Notes: generated from the letters alone by a model not told the origin. A stretch of DNA of 64,000 nucleotides from Artocarpus heterophyllus (GCA_025403435.1 CM046351.1:24455730-24519729); one strand, 5' to 3'. Shown: positions 25,595 through 38,028, numbered from the stretch's first letter. Translations and numbers: made by a program.

Positions 25595-26270
25595 AACAAA
25601 TTTGGAAAGTCATATTCTCAAGGAAAGAAAGTAAATTTGCATACATAATTACGAAGCATTGACATAAAGAAATTTGGTCCATAACACATTTATGGGTTAC
25701 AATAATTGCCCAGATGGGGCAACGGTTTCTCAAAAGAAGTACCTTCCACCATATCCCGTTGCTTTGGGACAAGATTATGTCCTTGTATTTAGATTGACCA
25801 AAAAACATAACACATAAGACTGTTCATGGATTTGGACCTTTTTTTACCTTCTAATTATATGAGAAAGGTTAAAAATGCAAAATTCTAACTCGGTTGATCA
25901 CTTGTGGCCTACCGTGAGGTCTATGGGTCCCGACAACAGTAAGCGGCTTAAATTTTTTACCATTCCTCTTTATGTAGGGACAAAAAAAATAGAGAAAACG
26001 ACTAAACATGTCGATATCATACACAGTAAAAGAAAAAAAATACTAAAAGAAACTACTAACGATAATTTTTTTTTAATTTTTTTTAAGAGAACTCTATATC
26101 GAGTACTAAAGAATACACCATCAATATTACTCAAGTCTAGACTTATATGATCGCATCAAATTATACTATAACAAAAAAAAATGAAAATTTTCTGGAATAA
26201 AGATCGTATAAATTGTATGAATCTTGCAATTAATTAACATGTGAATTTATAATTGATTAAATAGTAATAC

Positions 26271-26409
26271 AGTGTTTGACAACCTTAATTTAAAATAATA
26301 TGACAAGTGAGAGTTTTATATTGTAGTTTATTTTTACTTTATACTATAATAAATAAGAGTTCTATACTATTTTAATCATTGGTTTAAACTAAATTTGTCT
26401 AAAACACCT
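26271..26409. mobile_element. MITE, 'AAACTCTCACATACTA' family (copy 6)
   Basis: About 139 bp, ends AGTGTTTGACAACC and TTGTCTAAAACACCT, the shortest copy in the window. Internal words match the family. Confidence 0.65.
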
Positions 26410-27329
26410 TATAAGTACTATTGCCAAATCTGTCGGCAATTCCTAGCCATAGGCCCTAGAGAGCATAGATGATCTAGGTAACTTGATGTGTTTTAAAGGG
26501 ACGTTAAATGATGGATTTTGTTTTGAGGGCCTCATCAATAGTGTTCTCCAACTAATAAAGGTAAATTCTTATAAAGAGTCCCCTACATTTCATAGATTCG
26601 TAGTTTTTTTTTTTTTTTTTCCTTTTTTTAAGTGTCTATTTCTTTCAACTTTTTTTGAGAAAGATAAGGTTTTGTTTTGACATTCCTTGTGGTAATGAAG
26701 ACAACATAATATGGAATCTTTTTTTTATATCTCAACCACAATGGCCTCTATGCATTTGTTTTTGCTTTTTTATTTTTGAATAAATTATGCCATGTCCCTA
26801 CACAATAGCCGTGAGTCCAAAGGCAAAGGAACACAATATTTTAGCAATATTGTGCACACAAATTATAGGATTAGATAATGGGATTTTGCATAGGGAAATT
26901 GAATAGTTCAACAGATGGAGAAATCAGATTATAAAATTTTGCTCCGAAAGTAATTTATCATATCGGTGTTGTGTATTTTTTAGCAGAAAATTATTCAAAA
27001 TTGGTGATGTAAAATCTGAAAATTTTAATTATAATTTGTTATGATGGTAATCTGAGGCGTAATTTAAATATAATAATTGCTCTTTCTTTTAACTTATGTT
27101 ATATTTATTTATATCAAACACGTTACTGAAATTAGATCTCAAACTACGCTTTGAAAAAAAAAAACATACACCTTGAATTAAGATTATAAAGGACTAGTTT
27201 GGTCTCATTTATTTAAACAGTTTTTTAATAAACAAAAAGTGATTTTTTAAAAACACATTTATGACCTTTTTGGTTTTTTTTAATTAGAAAATAAAATTTT
27301 ACTTCTTTTTAAATAAAAATTTTCTGTTG

Positions 27330-27860
27330 TAGTCACTACTGAAACTGGTAAGGTGGACATAGCGTTTAGGGTTGGGTTGGTGGATTGGGATGGACATTAG
27401 GGCCAAGACTAGCATCAAGGTTAGGTCGACGGTCCGAGATAGATGTTGAGGATGGGTCGAGGGGTTGCTATCATCGTTAGGGTTGACTTACCGAGCTAGG
27501 ATAGATGACATGGTCAAGCCGAATCATTGACAAGGAGCTAGTTGGCCAAGATCACCGTCAGGAAGGGATTGACTTGCTAAGATTGACAGCATGGTTCAAC
27601 CTTGATCATTGTGCGGGTTGGCCATCGAGTTGGGATCACTATTAAAACGAGGTTAGGATTGCTATCGTGGCTAAGCCAACAAGCTAAAATAGCTATCAGG
27701 ATCACATCGATATGCTAGGATCCCCATTAAGGTTGGCTGATGTGCTGGAACCACCATCAAGGTTGAGTCGGGGTAGTAGCCAAGCAGTCTGACATGTCTA
27801 AACTAGCATCAAGATCTGGCCCACAAGACTGAACTACAACTGAGGTCAGGATACAAGTGG
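27330..27860. repeat. Degenerate minisatellite
   Basis: About 530 bp of diverged, roughly 40-50-bp units around the words 'GGTTGG', 'GCTAGGATC' and 'ACCATCAAGG' (for example near 27480, 27600, 27720 and 27750). It is markedly less AT-rich than its surroundings. No long reading frame. Confidence 0.6.
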
Positions 27861-28074
27861 ACGAAGAAAATAGGTTTTGAGAAAATTTATAAGCTCTATT
27901 TGCAAAGACTTCAAAAAAGTTGGGGTTGAATGATAGTGGGGAGTTTTTGTAAATTCATCTTTCTAAACCTATTGTTTCATAAATGCCACACATGTTTGAA
28001 ACTTGTTATGCCACTAAAAAGTATTTTGAGAGTATTTAAAAAAAAGCTTGTTGATAGATCTTTTTTTTTTTTTT

Positions 28075-28128
28075 GGCGGGGCGGGCGGGGGGGGGGAGGG
28101 GGAGTGGGGAGGGCGGGTTGGAGAAGGG
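28075..28128 (+). other. G-rich tract with quadruplex potential
   Basis: More than six runs of three or more G, including one of ten or more, directly follow a T run on the plus strand. It resembles a G-quadruplex-forming sequence; an assembly or sequencing artefact is also possible. Confidence 0.7.
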
Positions 28129-28214
28129 AATTAAGATAGTGTTAGGATTTGTCTATTTGAATTACATGAATAAAAAAAAATTAACACAACTCATACTAAT
28201 TTTTTGGGTCATTA

Positions 28215-29025
28215 AAAAAAATTACTTGTAAACTTTGAGGTCTCTCCCACTTTGCCACTTAAACTTTAAAAATCATTACTTTATCTCTTAAATTTTTAAA
28301 ACTCCTCATTTTGCCTCCTTAACTTTAAAAATCACCACTTTCCCCTTAAACCTTCAAAGCTCCTCATTTTGATCCCTAAACCTCTGATTTTCCATTCAAA
28401 TAGATGAAATTAAGCTTACATAATTCATAGATGGGTCATCTGTAAGAAAGAAAAATGAGATGTTATCACTCCTAAGTTTTGCTTCACGTTTTCACTCCCA
28501 TTTTTAGTGCACTTTTTTTTATTAGAACTCTCATTTAGGAAGAATTTGTATACATATTTCTTCTCATCTTTAATGTACAATTCTCATATAATACGCCATA
28601 TTATTCTTCGATATATTCTCATATTTAATGCGTAACTCATCTTCTTTATTATTCAAATTCAGATATTGACGAACAATATCGACTTATTAAATAAGCTATG
28701 CATTAAAGATTAAAAGAAATATGTAGACAGACCTTTCCTAAAATGAGAGTTCAAATAATAATAAAAAACCATAAGTGAAAGTGTTAGCGTAAAACAAACT
28801 TTGAAGTCATAAAATCTCATTTTTGCCTTTACAGGTCACCCACGAGCGAATCATGTGGGAAGTTCAGAGGCAAAGTATGAAGATTTGAAGTTCATGAGGC
28901 AAAATGGTGATTTTTAAAGTTCAAGGGGCAAAATGAGAGGGTTTAAAGTTCAATAGGCAAAATAGTGATTTTTAAAGTTGTATAGACAAAATAAAGGAGA
29001 CCCTAAAATTTAAGGGCCATCGGTA
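28215..29025. mobile_element. Foldback element with subrepeated arms
   Basis: The left arm (about 28215-28400) and right arm (about 28845-29020) are complementary. They consist of roughly 50-bp subrepeats built on 'CTTTAAAAATCACCACTTT' and its complement 'AAAATGGTGATTTTTAAAG'. The loop is non-coding. Confidence 0.7.
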
Positions 29026-29442
29026 TTAATAACCTTATTATTAATTTTTTTTAAGAAAAGAAGTGTTAATGTGACACACTATTTTCTAAACTTTATTTTG
29101 TTTGGCATCAATAAACATATTTAAAAGAAAAGTGTCAATAACATGCAATATTCTTTAATATAAGTTCCCACTCTAGAATCTCCTTAGTCCTTACTCCTTG
29201 CACCTAAACTTCCTTGACTAAGGCCTATTCTTGGGGAATTTCCATGCAATAATTAGGGTGATTGTCACACAAATTATATGTAGATTGATTAACGTCAAAG
29301 GTACAAAACTTTCGGGTTTTTTTTTTTTTTGCTTTTAGTTTTTTGCCAATATTAAAAATAAGACTAAATAGGCCAAATTACCCTCAAATGAATTAGGGCT
29401 TTAATATTCCTATTTTTTTTCTTCTCTCCTCTTCGCCTTCTT

Positions 29443-30371
29443 TAGTGTTGCAAGAACAGGCCGGCTTAGCCCGGCCTGGCCCATTCTCCTTAGGCCCACG
29501 CAGGCCATGGGCTGGTCCTGCCTGGCCCATGAATTTTGTGGGGTGGGCCGGGCTGGCCCATATTAGAATTACCTTGGCTCGGCCCAACCCACGGGCCAAT
29601 TTTATGTAGGCCGTGCCGTGGGCTATGTCGGGCCATGCCGTGGGCCTTGAATGGGCCGGTCCATCTTGGCCCATTATAGGTTTAGATGGCCCAGCCTACC
29701 TAAGCATGCAATTTTAAATTTTTTTATTTTTATTTTTATTTTTAATTTTTTAAACAAGTTAACAAATATAAAAGTTTGAATAGTCAAGGAAAATATAAAA
29801 AAGAGATATTTTATTTACGATTGCCCCATTAAAAACCTTTCCAAAGAAAACCCAGTGGGACAAAATCTTGATAAGAAAAAAAGAATATAATCGGGATAAT
29901 TATACATAAGATGTTTACAAAATTACTAAAAACAAAAAAAAACCATAAAAATAAATATTGTTCATAATTACAACGTATTACTCCCAATGGGAGTATTAGA
30001 AATGTCCAAATTTTTAAAGTAATCAACCCAATCATCTTGAACTTCTCGACTTCTTCTGCAAGCATCCTCCCAATCTTTGATGCACATTACTACTTCCAAA
30101 ATATCGTCACTCATACATGCACATCGTTTATCAAGTACTCTACCATTGCAACTAAATACTTGTTCATTTGCAATTGTATACACTAGGCCTCGTCCTATTG
30201 TAACGTGATATGTGAGGCCTTGTCTCAGCTTTGCTTCTTAGAAGAAGCAAAGCATGCCTACAAGCAAAAAAAAAAAAAAAAATCCTTGCTATGATATGAT
30301 GTGTGAGACCTTTTATTGGAGAAGGCCATACTTAGCTATGTTTACCCGTGAATGAACATAAAAAATATATC

Positions 30372-30406
<35 letters not shown>

Positions 30407-30750
30407 GGGCTATGATGGGCCTTCGGTGGGCTGGCCCATGTAATGCCCATTGTGGGCCTGTATGGGCATTACATGGGCCGGGATGGGCCACCCATTATAG
30501 GCCTGGACGGGCTAACCTGACCTGAGCCTGTGGGCTAGCACATTGTGGGCCTGTATGGGCCAGCCCATGATTTTCCATGGGCCATGCCGGGTCGACCCAT
30601 TGGCCGATATATGTTGGCCGAGCCTAGCCCACCAGTATTTATGGGTCGAGCGGGGCCTTGAATAGTGCTGAGTGGTGCCGGCCCAGCCCATCACTATACC
30701 AGAACGAGCCCTGGCTGGCCCATGGGCCCCCGCCTATTGTTGCATCTCTA
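29443..30750 (-). mobile_element. hAT-superfamily transposon, internally deleted
   Basis: 1.3 kb. Terminal inverted repeats are TAGTGTTGCAAGAACAGGCC on the left and TAGAGATGCAACAATAGGCG (complement) on the right. The flanks GCCTTCTT and GCCCTATT match at 6 of 8 positions, fitting a decayed 8-bp hAT duplication. The subterminal 250-300 bp on both sides are filled with GGGCTGGCCCAT-type words, as in many plant hAT elements. A transposase C-terminal fragment lies inside. A TA microsatellite sits at 30363-30402. Confidence 0.75.
29968..30190 (-). pseudogene. hAT transposase C-terminal dimerisation fragment
   Basis: Minus-strand translation contains ANEQVFSCNGRVLDKRCACM then DDILEVVMCIKDWEDACRR. 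This is the C-terminal dimerisation region of Ac/hAT transposases, with the usual 'S.G.(R)VLD..R..L' pattern and the following 'V..L.C.KDW' block. The N-terminal zinc finger and catalytic core are missing, so the element cannot move by itself. Residual sequence downstream is degraded. Confidence 0.8.
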
Positions 30751-31487
30751 GCCCTATTTCTTCTAACAATCTCTCCTCTGCAACCAACTCGCCACCATCT
30801 CCTAACAGCCCCATATCTACAAATCGACCTCTTATTCATCGTTGTTGACTGACTTTGCTGTGGCGCACCCATGAACAATGGGAGTTGCAAACATCACATC
30901 TTTGGCCAGGTTCATTAGGGATGATCTATGCAAGCGATGATGACGAGGATGTTCCCCATCGTGGCCATGTAAGGAGATCCATCTCCATCATGTGATCTCT
31001 CATTGTGACTTCTCTAAGTAATGGTGCAATAGGAGATCTATTAAGATCTCCTCCCTATGAAAGAGATCTCTCACCATCGTGACTGTTCGAGGAGATTCAT
31101 CTCCTCTGCGCAACAAGATATCTCTCTCATCGCGACCGTCACACGGTCTCACCCGTCGTGGCTTCTCTTCCATCATAGAACTCTGGCGAAAAAGTAGTTT
31201 AGCTTTTTTTTTAAGGATTCTTTGTTTTTCTTTTCATTTGATTGTATTTAACTTTTTTGTTTTTATTTTTTATTTTTTTAACTTTTAGGTAACTTTTACG
31301 ATTTTTTCATGTGTTTCTTAGTCGCCGCCGCTAAAAATGGCGGTTTCTGTTGGATACCAGCTAGTATCTCGATGGATACCTGTCGATCTCTGTGGGTATC
31401 TCGTCGGATTCCTATCAGTATCGGCGACAAATATCGGATACTAATCGGTAACTATGAGTACCAGTCGAACGCCTCAAGGGTGTATTA
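30751..31487. other. Intergenic, short-word repeats
   Basis: Holds several GGAGATC...ATCTCC inverted words (30960-31140) and a cluster of GATACC/TATCGG words (31355-31470). No gene recognised. Confidence 0.45.
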
Positions 31488-32029
31488 GGGCATGTTTGTT
31501 TTAAGTATTCTTTGGGCTCAATGGACTCAAATTTGGATTTGAGTATCAAGAATCCCTTGGATACTTGTTTGTTTTCCCCAAAATCTGAATCAAATGAGCA
31601 TTAAGAATCTAAGTTTTCAAAGTTCTGACCCCTAAACTCTTGATACTTGGATACCTTTGATATAATAAAAGTTGAAATTCTCTCTCCTATATTTGAGGCA
31701 AAAAATTATAACTTCTTCATTTGATATTTGTTGAGATGATTCTTTTTTCATTGTGTTCCTAGTGAAGAAAAGAATAAATTAAGATCCATATTGTATTTTT
31801 TTTTTAGGATCATTATCATTAAGATTTTATTAATTTGTTAATAAATCAAAAACTATTTTCACTACCTCTTCAAAAACAAATTTTAATTTTATTCTATATT
31901 CAGATTAAAACTTAAATGCATATCCAAACGTCAATTTAGATAATAATTCAAATCATTAATTAAAATCATAATTCAAATCACACAACTCAAATCAAAGTAC
32001 TAATTTAAATCAATTTACCAAACAGACCC
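31488..32029. mobile_element. Tourist-like (PIF/Harbinger) MITE, copy 2 (inverted)
   Basis: 542 bp with TTA duplications at 31485-31487 and 32030-32032, and ends GGGCATGTTTG and CCAAACAGACCC. The interior is the reverse complement of the 9143-9694 copy, for example CTTCATTTGATAT near 31716. Confidence 0.87.
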
Positions 32030-32524
32030 TTAGTATTTTAAATTATAGTACAATGATGTAGCATGACATTTTCTGCAATTATTACTATTTTTAGCATAAA
32101 TCAATACAAGCTTTATTTTTGTGGCGTATCTGTATTGAGCCCCAGTTTTCATAGTGGTAAAAGTTTCAAGTTGAAACGAAACCAAAAACAGTTTCAAGTC
32201 TAAAGGCCTACTCTATTAGAAGATTTGGGGGAAAGAAAAACTAACATCTTGATATTTCTGAGTGGACAAAGATACTGTGCTTTAGATGTATGAGCCCATG
32301 TGAAATAATCCATATTGGAGATATCTTATGCCATTTCCCCCTTAGAGACGTTGAAAATTTGAAAATGCGGCAATGAAGAGTAAAAAAAAAAAAATACTTC
32401 AATGTTGATATCATTTTACACTCCACTTATGTTTGGGTGGTAGGTGGTAGAGGCAAAGTTGGTTGAGAATTTCCATCTCCATCAGAAAATAAGGAAAAAA
32501 AAAAAAGAAAAATAACTAGATTTT

Positions 32525-32695
32525 TAAGATAGTTAGAACCGTTGGTTAAAATTGTTTTTAACCATTTTATCATATGAGCGTTTTAACCTATAATGGTTTT
32601 TTTTATTATTATTATAATATATAAGAGTTTTATATTATTATAACTGAAAAAATAGTTCAAATCACTCTTGTAAAACATCTTACCACCTGTCAAAC
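32525..32695. mobile_element. MITE, 'AAACTCTCACATACTA' family (copy 7, diverged)
   Basis: Carries ATATAAGAGTTTTATATTAT and TGTAAAACATCTT. The ends are weak. Confidence 0.4.
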
Positions 32696-33439
32696 ATCTT
32701 TTTTATTTAAAAATATGGCTGAGCATGCGTACTCAGTGCTTACTCGGATTATACGTTTTCTTTTCTTTTCTTTTCTTTAATCGTACAACTTTGTTTGGGG
32801 CTAAAGCATCACATGTTATATTTTATTGAAATCCAAGTACTCTCACGAAGTAATATAAAATTCTATAAATATTCACCACCTCAAATAGTGCTTCAATAGA
32901 TAACATTGTTGTGGAGAACAGAAAAGGCACACAGAAAATGAGGATCAAGTATTGATTCTAGATGGACCAAAGTGGACAAGATTTTCAGTGCTAGAAATAG
33001 AGCATACTTATAATGGAATTTTCAATTCTTGTCAATGGAGCAACCCATATGTTATGATTTTGCGATATTCTTAAAAAGCGTTGATGCTGAAATCCAGACA
33101 TTTCCTCAAGGGACCACCTCAACATAATGAAATTTCACCTTTTTTCTAGACCGCACCTAGGGCCAAACAATTTAAAAGGAAAAAGCCATATGTACTGTCC
33201 CTAAAGAGGAAGGAATCATGTCCCTTCTATCCTGACCAACAAGCTTGCATCAATGCTTAGATTATTTGGCATATAAGGCGCATAATTTGATTTGGGCTTT
33301 GGGCTTTGGGCTTTGGGCCATATACTGAAGGAATGAACCATTTTCGGCTAGTCTAATAAGGGGATGAGGTGGTCCCATCCCACCCCATCTGGCCCTTTGC
33401 CCATTGGTTATAGCAGCAACCCTGAGGTAATAGAAGGAG

Positions 33440-33634
33440 AGATCAGGATCTGATACTAGTCCAAAGCCGAAGGGCACCCCGGCTTCGTCAGCCCAAGACC
33501 ACCGCGGCTTGCATTTACTATCTCAATGCATCAACAGCTAAAGCTAAAACGGGGCTTTACAGGAGGTTATGGGATTTGAATCTGAATGGACGAAGAGAGA
33601 TGCCTAACAAAGGCATCCCAACTACCAGACCACA
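33440..33634 (-). mobile_element. tRNA-derived SINE (probable)
   Basis: On the minus strand a box-A-like GTGGTCTGGTAGTTGGGATG (33614-33633) is followed about 30 bp later by a box-B-like AGATTCAAATCCC (33571-33583). These are the two internal RNA polymerase III promoter boxes at usual spacing. The body continues GC-rich to about 33440. The 3' end is uncertain and I found no clear flanking duplication. Confidence 0.5.
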
Positions 33635-33797
33635 ACCTTCAGTCGTGAAAGAATGTACTTTGTCTATTTGGAATACAATTACCATATAAAGAAAAAAGAA
33701 GAAAAAAAAAAAAGAATCCATGTATGCTATCACATAGCATACATTTCAATATGCAAAGAATAACCTCGGTTATTGATGGAGAGAGAAGATTTCTCGT

Positions 33798-33980
33798 TGT
33801 TTTTTAAGATATTTGAAGTTGCAGTTCTAACCGTAAATAGTGTAAAGATTTCACATTTTACATACTATAGTGTAAGGTAAAAATTTATTATAATATAAAA
33901 CTCTCACATATTATGATATGTAGTTGAAATCAAAATATGTAGTTGAAATCACAAAGTTTCAACTCTTGTTCTAAACACAT
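33798..33980. mobile_element. MITE, 'AAACTCTCACATACTA' family (copy 8)
   Basis: Contains AAAACTCTCACATATTATGA and a short internal duplication of ATGTAGTTGAAATCA, which makes it slightly longer than its relatives. Confidence 0.6.
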
Positions 33981-35164
33981 TACTTGACAAGGTTTCAAGG
34001 TTGAGTCGGTCTCACACAGTAGGTGGAGAACACTGGTAGTTCACTTCGCGAGGTATTCATATGTGATGCTAAAAGGCAATGCCTATCCCTATAGCCCCTT
34101 TTCTTGAAAAAAGAAAAACTACAAAAAAAAATAAAAAAATAAAAAAATAAAAGGAGTAATACAAAAGGATTGTATATTTTTCAAACTCATCTACACTCAG
34201 AAATGGCCATCCAAAAGGATGGAACCTGACCCTTCTATTGTCCCAATACATATTCTTCTGACAGGAAATCTCTGGTATGGTCCTCAATGCACATGAACAA
34301 ATTATCTTAACAAATTTAATTACCAGTTTGGGGTTGCTATTTGAAGCCTTTTTTCAGTCTTTCCAGCTTTAATTTTCAAGACTGTAGGATTACTACCACA
34401 CTACTCCATCTCATTTCTTAATTCACCAACTAAGTTTTGTTCTGTCCCATTATAAAACAACTAATCAAACAACAATTTGTACCTCAAAGTAGCCTTCATA
34501 TAAAGAAAGTACAAGATTTAAAATACATAAAAAGTCTCCTTCTATTAGTTTGTGATATGATATTTCAAATTCTAGTAAACTGACCAGACTATGGGATTAG
34601 AAAAAACTGAGAACCATCACTCACACAGACAATCAAATGATAATCTTTAGTTTCTGAAGTTAACAGAAGGGTACTCAGAATGAGAAAGCTATTTCTGTCG
34701 TTAGTACGTTTTACCATTTACAATGACTTCAGCAAGACACTATATATCTTATTTTAGGAGAGGATTTTAAGTGTATAAAGATGAAATGAATAATCTCAAC
34801 CATGCAATTTACACCATGTTAAGTCAATATCTATTTGCCTGCACATAGAAAGAAAGAATGCTGAAACTAAGCAACAGTCAAATGAATTTAGTAAGAAAAA
34901 AATAGTAAAAAAAAAAAAAAAGCCTCAAGTCACTTGCAACAAACGAAAAATGGCAGAAAAGTAAGAAATACTTTTCCAGAGTCTTCCAATAAAAATCACC
35001 CATTTCTCAGAAATGGAACCAAAAAAAACAAACATGAGGACAAGAAAACATCAACATGTAACAAACGTGTGTAAACTGACAAAGCAAAGCCTTTTTTTTA
35101 AATGGCTATGATTTTTATCCAACAATTGAACGAGAAGATATCCAAACATTTCAATAGTTGACTC
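33981..35164. other. Region 3' of the AT-hook gene
   Basis: AT-rich. The part nearest 35164 is probably the 3' untranslated region of the minus-strand gene. No other gene seen; a 72-codon open stretch at 34069-34287 depends on a poly-A tract. Confidence 0.45.
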
Positions 35165-35563
35165 TTACTTGCACTCAACTCCGACTTCAGCAGCCCGACG
35201 AGGCTTGTTTTTCCGCCTACTGCCATTTTGTCGATAACCAACAAACTTTGTCGAGTCATCGAGTGTGGATTTTGTTTCAACGCCGCTCTCCTCTTTAACT
35301 GAATCCGTATTTTCTTTGACCTGTGCAGATCTTTTTCTCTTCCTCCCATTCACCGCCGCACCTTGATACGTTAAATTCTTTGCTTCTTCACCATCTTTTT
35401 CCATCTTCTCAGCTTCTTCTTCTTTTTGAATATCGTCTTTCAACGGTTTTTGGGGTCTACCTCTTCTCCGGTAAGCCGGAATGTTCTCCTCTCCACCGCT
35501 TCCAGGATCCTCACAAGCAGCAATAACAGTGTTTTTCTTCCCTTTTCCCCTTACTCTACCCAT
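35165..35563 (-). CDS. Small basic AT-hook-like nuclear protein (plant-conserved, function unknown)
   Basis: 132 residues in one exon. Highly charged and mostly disordered. The N-terminus MGRVRGKGKK is basic, residues 32-41 form an AT-hook core (RRRGRPQKPL) that normally binds the minor groove of AT-rich DNA, residues 73-78 (GRKRKR) look like a nuclear localisation signal, and the tail RRKNKPRRAAEVGVECK is basic. It resembles a short protein annotated as uncharacterised in many dicots, as I recall it. The start is the first ATG in frame. The upstream 1.2 kb (to about 36850) is probably 5' UTR with intron(s) and promoter, but I could not fix the splice sites. DNA binding is inference from the hook. 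Confidence 0.75.
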   Translation of the reverse strand: MGRVRGKGKKNTVIAACEDPGSGGEENIPAYRRRGRPQKPLKDDIQKEEEAEKMEKDGEEAKNLTYQGAAVNGRKRKRSAQVKENTDSVKEESGVETKSTLDDSTKFVGYRQNGSRRKNKPRRAAEVGVECK

Positions 35564-36860
35564 AGCTAAAACTTCAAAACTTTGTAGAAAGTTTCAAATT
35601 GGAGAGGATTTCTGCATCAACATAAAAAAAGGTGATCTTGGATGCCAAATCATAAGTATTAGAAAACTCAAACTATATGAGAGCTGCAAAGTTTTAAGCA
35701 GATTCAAAATTAATACTAACCATGTCTACAGCCAAAAGGGGATTGAATGAGATCCATATATTAGGACAACATTAAAAGGAAAAAGAAATACACAAGACAA
35801 TTTTAAAACCAAAATCTACAATAATAAGGGACAGACATATACCAAAGCTTAATGAAAACAGAAAGGAACCAAAGGAAAAAAATGCAATTCAATCCTTTTC
35901 CTTTCCCGGTGCAAGAACTTGTAATCTCCCAACTAAGACAAAAGAGTATCAAGCAGGCCAAATGGTTCCATTAGGTTCAATTAAGTGAATAATCTTTTCC
36001 TTCTCCTCAACCTTTTTGAAGAACTAACTAAAGTGTTAGTGAAGTAGAGAAAGACATGAAAGAAAAAAAAAAATTTGATGGAAGCTGGAGAATATGGAAG
36101 GACAAGATGGAGCATGGAATAAAAATGGATTTGAGAAGCATAATAACAGAAATTTCAATGGAGAACAATCTAATAACCTAAAAAATGTGCAGACAAACAA
36201 GAAAATCAAATTCTTTTTTTGCATCCAAAACAAACCCAAATTTATATTATCTTAACTTCAGACGAAAACAATGTTGAATCCAAAAACCTGGGAAAATATG
36301 CAGAAATGAAACTCCAAATCTTCTATCTTGAAACTGTTTCTATCGTCTAGATTAGATAGTTTCACAACTCCTAAACCCAATTCCTCTAAATGAAGATCAA
36401 GGAAACTTTTGATTAGAAAACACAATTTTTTTTATTTCACGTTTTTACATTTTCCCAATCAAGAAACAAATAGCAAGAGAAAATACAATGAAACTTTCTA
36501 TCATATTATTCAACAGAAAAGAAAGAAAAGATTGGAAAAAACAGACATTGAACTTTACCTTCTTACGACATTCTATCCAGTTGATGAATCTTGTTCTCAA
36601 AACTGAATCTTTTTCGTTCAGATTAACCCGAGAAGCAAATGGGTTTCTGTCTAATTAATAGGTGAAGTAGCAGATAAGCTAAAACTGATTGAAGGGTATG
36701 ATCTGAATGAGAAATAAGGAAGACCCAGATCAGAAAATGGTGTGAGAAAAGGGAATGGTTGGGATGAGGGAAAAAAAAAAAGTTTAAAGCCTCTTCTTTG
36801 TTGAGTTTAGAGCTCGGCCAAACAGACGGGGACCAGAGAGGAAGTAAGGAGGAACCTGGT
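35564..36860 (-). promoter_or_regulatory. Probable 5' UTR, 5' intron and promoter of the AT-hook gene
   Basis: AT-rich with scattered purine/pyrimidine tracts; the region around 36780-36860 is less AT-rich and CT-rich on the minus strand, as in plant transcription starts. No independent ORF. Boundaries uncertain. Confidence 0.35.
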
Positions 36861-37544
36861 GAGGAAAGAATTTCTTTGTTTGTTTGCTTTCCCTTTCTTT
36901 TTCTTTTCTTAATTTTTAATAATAAATTAATTATCTAATGAAAAGGAATAAATTAATTATTTTAGATACTAATAAAGCTTTTTTTTTTTCATGGGTATTA
37001 CTGAAAAAATCTCAAAAATAAATATCTACCTTTCAATCATTAAAGCTGCAAAAAATATGATAAAATTTAATAATTTAAAAATACACTATTAGTATTAAAA
37101 AAGGTCAGAAAAGGCCCTTATGCTAATACGTTTCAAGACACCAATGTATTTCTTCTTCTTTTTTTTTTTCTTCTTTTTAATGATTCAAGCCTTATTTGGA
37201 ATGGTTTAGTATAAGCTCAAAACTCAAAATAAGAAAAAAAGGATTAATTACAAAACCATATATCTTAGTTTTGATTATTTCTTAATTTATCTCTCTCTTT
37301 TTAAAGCTATACGGATAAAATTAAAACAAGTTTTTAAATTCAAATGATATTTTTATAAATTTTAAAAATAAAATAATAGATAAAAAATAGTTAAAACTAA
37401 GAGCTATAATTACATATGCAAATATGCAAATAGTTAAAACCTTAGGGAAGAAAATATGCAAATTATCAGTTAATTTTTGGAGACAAATTATCAGTTTTTG
37501 ATACAAATCTACCTACAAAACTTTATTACTTTTATAATTGTTAT

Positions 37545-38028
37545 GGGCTAATTACATAATTGTACTTCATAATTTTAACTATTTTTCAATTTGTCTCTCT
37601 GTTTTTAGAAATTATAAAAGTATCTTTGAAATTTTAAATTTTTTTTCATTTTCATCCCCATGAATAAAAAATTAGGCAATACAATATGACTATCCTTAAA
37701 TGGTTATGATAAATATTTTATATATTAAAAAATTAAAAATCCTAAAGCAAAACATCAAATTTCAAAAAAAGATCTAAGTTTTATGACTTTTAAATTTTAA
37801 AATATATATTTTTAATTTTTTCTCAAAAAGAAACATATATTCATAAACAAATTAGGTTTAGTCAAGGGTATTTTTATATTATTTTTATGTTTTTTAAGTC
37901 AAAAAGTTTGCATGGGATAAAATTGAAACATGTTTTTTAAATTCAAAAAATAGCTTTATAGTTTCTAAAAACAGATAAATAAATTATAAAAAATAAAAAA
38001 TAAAAAGTATAGTCATACGATCTGCCCT
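37545..38028. mobile_element. Foldback element
   Basis: The left block near 37585-37680 (GTCTCTCTGTTTTTAGAAAT) is complementary to the right block near 37905-37985 (GTTTCTAAAAACAGATAAAT). The ends are GGGCTAATTACATAATTG and, on the right, TCATACGATCTGCCC. A related, partly degraded block lies at 37235-37400. Confidence 0.55.

Larger units (their letters stand above)
25595..29442. other. Intergenic with MITE, minisatellite, G-rich tract and foldback element; no gene
   Basis: The recognisable parts are listed separately. Open stretches of 60-90 codons at 25572-25808, 25875-26150 and 26483-26680 have no family signature, are AT-driven and are not called as genes. Confidence 0.5.

Noticed and set aside
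29393..29674. 93-codon ORF rich in GP/AHP words
   Set aside because: It is the GC-rich subterminal repeat of the hAT element.
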